Of a stretch of DNA of 6,813 bases, positions 5,511 through 6,813 are shown piece after piece. Both the position numbers and the translations under genes were made by a program. The DNA lies in NCBI GenBank assembly GCA_035646375.1, contig DASRPM010000339.1, positions 1 to 6,813 of the forward strand, given 5' to 3'. Position 1 is the stretch's first letter. The number at the start of each line of letters is the position of its first letter. The notes beneath the pieces are model-generated. The model ran no database searches and was not told the origin of the DNA. It saw only the letters and a program-made list of their open reading frames with translations. Source of the stretch: DASYRM01 sp035646375. GTDB lineage: Bacteria; Acidobacteriota; Vicinamibacteria; Vicinamibacterales; UBA2999.

Positions 5511-6608
5511 GTGCCTGACATCCGCCTCCTCCCGTCGGCCGTCCGCGGCACCCTGGACGAATGGGTCAGGACGCGGTGGGAGGATCTGCAGTTCACCGAC
5601 GCCCGCGGCGCCGTGCTGCTGTGCGCGGCGCTGCTCGCGATCGTGCTGCTGGTGCTGCTGATTCGCGCGGTCCAGGGCCGGCGGCCGGGGCGCACGCACA
5701 TCGCCCTGCCGGCTTTGCTGCCGCTGATGCGCCTTTCGCACCTCTCGGCGGCGCGCCATCTGCCGGTGCTGCTCTTCTGTGCCGGCGTGCCGCTCTTTGC
5801 GATGGCGCTTGCCGACCCGCACACCGGCTTCACGCGCGAAGAGGTGTCGCACCCGGGGCGCCGCATCGCGCTGCTGGTCGACGCGTCCACGAGCATGGTG
5901 ATGAGCTTCAAGTCCACCACGTTCAAGACGCAGGGCGAATCCACCTTCTTCACCGCGGTGGCCGGCGCCGAAGCCTTCATCCAGCGCCGGATGAAGGGGC
6001 CGTATCGCGACGTCGTGTCGCTCATCCAGTTCGGCAACCAGGCCTACGTAGTGACGCCGTTCACCACCGACTACGAGAACATCCTGCTCAGCGTGCGCCT
6101 CATCAGCGACCCGCGCGAGTGGGGCCGCTTCAGCGACTGGGGCACGACGATCATCGAAGGGATCGATCAGGCGACACAGCTCTTCAAGGCGTTCAACTTC
6201 ATCAACGCCTCCGGCAACCTGATGGTGGTCTTCACCGACGGGCGCGACTCGGAGCTCAATCGCGCCAACAAGCCGCTCGACAAGCTGGTGAACGAGGCGC
6301 GGACGCTCAAGATTCCGGTGCACATGATCCGCACCGCCTACAACTACCGGTTCGGCGACGTGCCGCAGGACAAGATCTGGAAGACCGTCGTCGAGCGCAC
6401 CGGCGGGCGGTTCTACGCGGCCTACGACGATGAATCGCTGTCGCGCGCGCTGGTGGACATCGACCGGCTGTCGCCCGGACGCATCGAGACGCGCGAGTAC
6501 AGCGTGCAGCGCCCGCGGTTCTCGGCCTACGCGCTGGCGGCGGTGGCGTTGTGGCTGCTCGCGGCCACGTTGAAGCTGTCGGTCCCGGTGTTCAGAACCT
6601 TCCCGTAG
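5511..6608 (+). CDS. membrane-anchored von Willebrand factor A protein, BatA/BatB-like
   Basis: The 365-residue product has the Bat layout: membrane helix (about 34-52), a basic loop containing a Leu/Pro-rich ALPALLPL segment, a second helix (about 84-101) ending in ALADP, a vWA domain (about 116-325), and a C-terminal helix (about 338-356). All three MIDAS parts are present: DASTS (124-128), Thr212 or Thr213 in GTTIIEG, and Asp243 in FTDGRD, so metal-dependent ligand binding should be intact. The Arg-rich loop 52-62 predicts the vWA domain faces the periplasm. The GTG at 5511 is the only nearby start; a GGGGG run (5495-5499) about 11 nt upstream is a weak ribosome binding site, so translation may depend on the preceding gene, which ends two codons earlier in the same frame. 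It would act as the envelope partner of the MoxR ATPase. A second vWA gene, as in batA/batB, might follow downstream of the window. Confidence 0.9.
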   Translation: MPDIRLLPSAVRGTLDEWVRTRWEDLQFTDARGAVLLCAALLAIVLLVLLIRAVQGRRPGRTHIALPALLPLMRLSHLSAARHLPVLLFCAGVPLFAMALADPHTGFTREEVSHPGRRIALLVDASTSMVMSFKSTTFKTQGESTFFTAVAGAEAFIQRRMKGPYRDVVSLIQFGNQAYVVTPFTTDYENILLSVRLISDPREWGRFSDWGTTIIEGIDQATQLFKAFNFINASGNLMVVFTDGRDSELNRANKPLDKLVNEARTLKIPVHMIRTAYNYRFGDVPQDKIWKTVVERTGGRFYAAYDDESLSRALVDIDRLSPGRIETREYSVQRPRFSAYALAAVALWLLAATLKLSVPVFRTFP

Positions 6609-6637
6609 GCGGGTAAGGCGGGTGGGGCGGGTCGGGT
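6608..6637 (+). repeat. G-rich tandem repeat of a 9-bp unit after the vWA gene
   Basis: Three units of GGCGGGTNN start at 6608, 6617 and 6626, followed by a partial GGGT (6634-6637). The first base is the last base of the vWA stop codon. The plus strand has five runs of three or more G within 27 bases, so RNA or non-template DNA could form a G-quadruplex just after translation ends. There is no coding capacity here. Confidence 0.7.
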
Positions 6638-6645
6638 GTATGTAG

Positions 6646-6667
6646 AGGGCGGTCTTTAGACCGCCCT
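6646..6667 (+). terminator. perfect 9-bp hairpin directly before the next gene's ribosome binding site
   Basis: AGGGCGGTC (6646-6654) and GACCGCCCT (6659-6667) are perfect reverse complements around a TTTA loop, whose outer T and A could add one pair. No U-run follows, so it is not a standard intrinsic terminator. The stem abuts GGAG (6668-6671) of the following gene. It may act as a partial terminator, a stability element trimming the operon message, or a mobile palindrome. Confidence 0.6.
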
Positions 6668-6677
6668 GGAGAGACCT

Positions 6678-6813
6678 ATGAAGGGAACGATCGTCTGGGG
6701 AGTTGCGGCGGCGGTGCTCGCCGTCGTTGGCGTCGTGTCGCTGCGCATCGCGACGGTGGAGCGGCTGGTGGCCGACGCGCAACAGGATCTCGCGACACTC
6801 AACTACGAACGTG
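6678..6813 (+). CDS. N-terminus of a membrane-anchored protein of unknown function (partial)
   Basis: Forty-five codons are visible before the window ends. The peptide begins MKGTIVWGVAAAVLAVVGVV, a short basic start and one hydrophobic helix (about 4-22), then a polar, probably helical segment (TVERLVADAQQDLATLNYER). This is either a signal anchor or a signal peptide without an obvious cleavage motif. GGAG at 6668-6671 lies 6 nt before the ATG, a good ribosome binding site. It follows the vWA gene by 69 nt on the same strand and could be the next member of the MoxR/Bat operon, where a TPR-containing BatE-like or second vWA protein is often found; the visible part does not show which. Confidence 0.7.
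   Translation, partial: MKGTIVWGVAAAVLAVVGVVSLRIATVERLVADAQQDLATLNYER

Noticed and set aside
3987..6782. 931-codon open frame on the minus strand, antisense to the Bat-like genes
   Set aside because: Its product is a low-complexity Arg/His/Gly/Ala-rich sequence with no domain. It covers well-supported plus-strand genes with clear motifs, and long antisense frames are expected in GC-rich codon-biased DNA.
1..6813. tRNA, rRNA, insertion sequence or phage genes
   Set aside because: No cloverleaf-like segments, transposase motifs, terminal inverted repeats with target duplications, or phage-like genes were seen.

Overview
The window is a GC-rich bacterial segment with tightly packed genes, many GTG starts or overlapping stop/start junctions, and short palindromic or tandem intergenic elements. 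Base composition, the prepilin with a conserved Ser/Ala-rich segment and two cysteines, and the style of the intergenic repeats suggest an Acidobacteriota (Vicinamibacteria-like) genome. That assignment is an inference from style; no marker gene is present.

Left part (1-2019, minus strand): a prepilin-like protein (1453-2019) is followed downstream by a zinc-dependent alcohol dehydrogenase (223-1329). The N-terminus of an aldehyde dehydrogenase, probably methylmalonate-semialdehyde dehydrogenase (1-129), runs off the left edge. The two dehydrogenases look like an alcohol-to-aldehyde-to-acid (or acyl-CoA) oxidation pair, separated by a 7-bp repeat array that can fold into a hairpin. A large GC-rich inverted repeat separates the prepilin gene from the dehydrogenases.

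Middle (2020-2275): a divergent intergenic region with a candidate promoter for the prepilin gene on the minus strand, a GC-rich palindromic element, and a candidate -10 box for the plus-strand operon.

Right part (2276-6813, plus strand): a compact operon of the MoxR/Bat type. It encodes a MoxR AAA+ ATPase, a DUF58 protein with a vWA-like DxSxS motif (4-nt GTGA overlap), a BatD-like membrane protein with signal peptide, ectodomain, one membrane helix and an unusually long cytoplasmic tail (4-nt ATGA overlap), and a BatA/BatB-like membrane-anchored vWA protein (6 nt gap). After a 69-nt spacer with a G-rich tandem repeat and a perfect hairpin comes the start of a membrane-anchored protein cut by the window edge. 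By analogy with characterised MoxR/vWA systems, the ATPase probably remodels or activates a client complex through the vWA proteins in the envelope; the client is not visible here.
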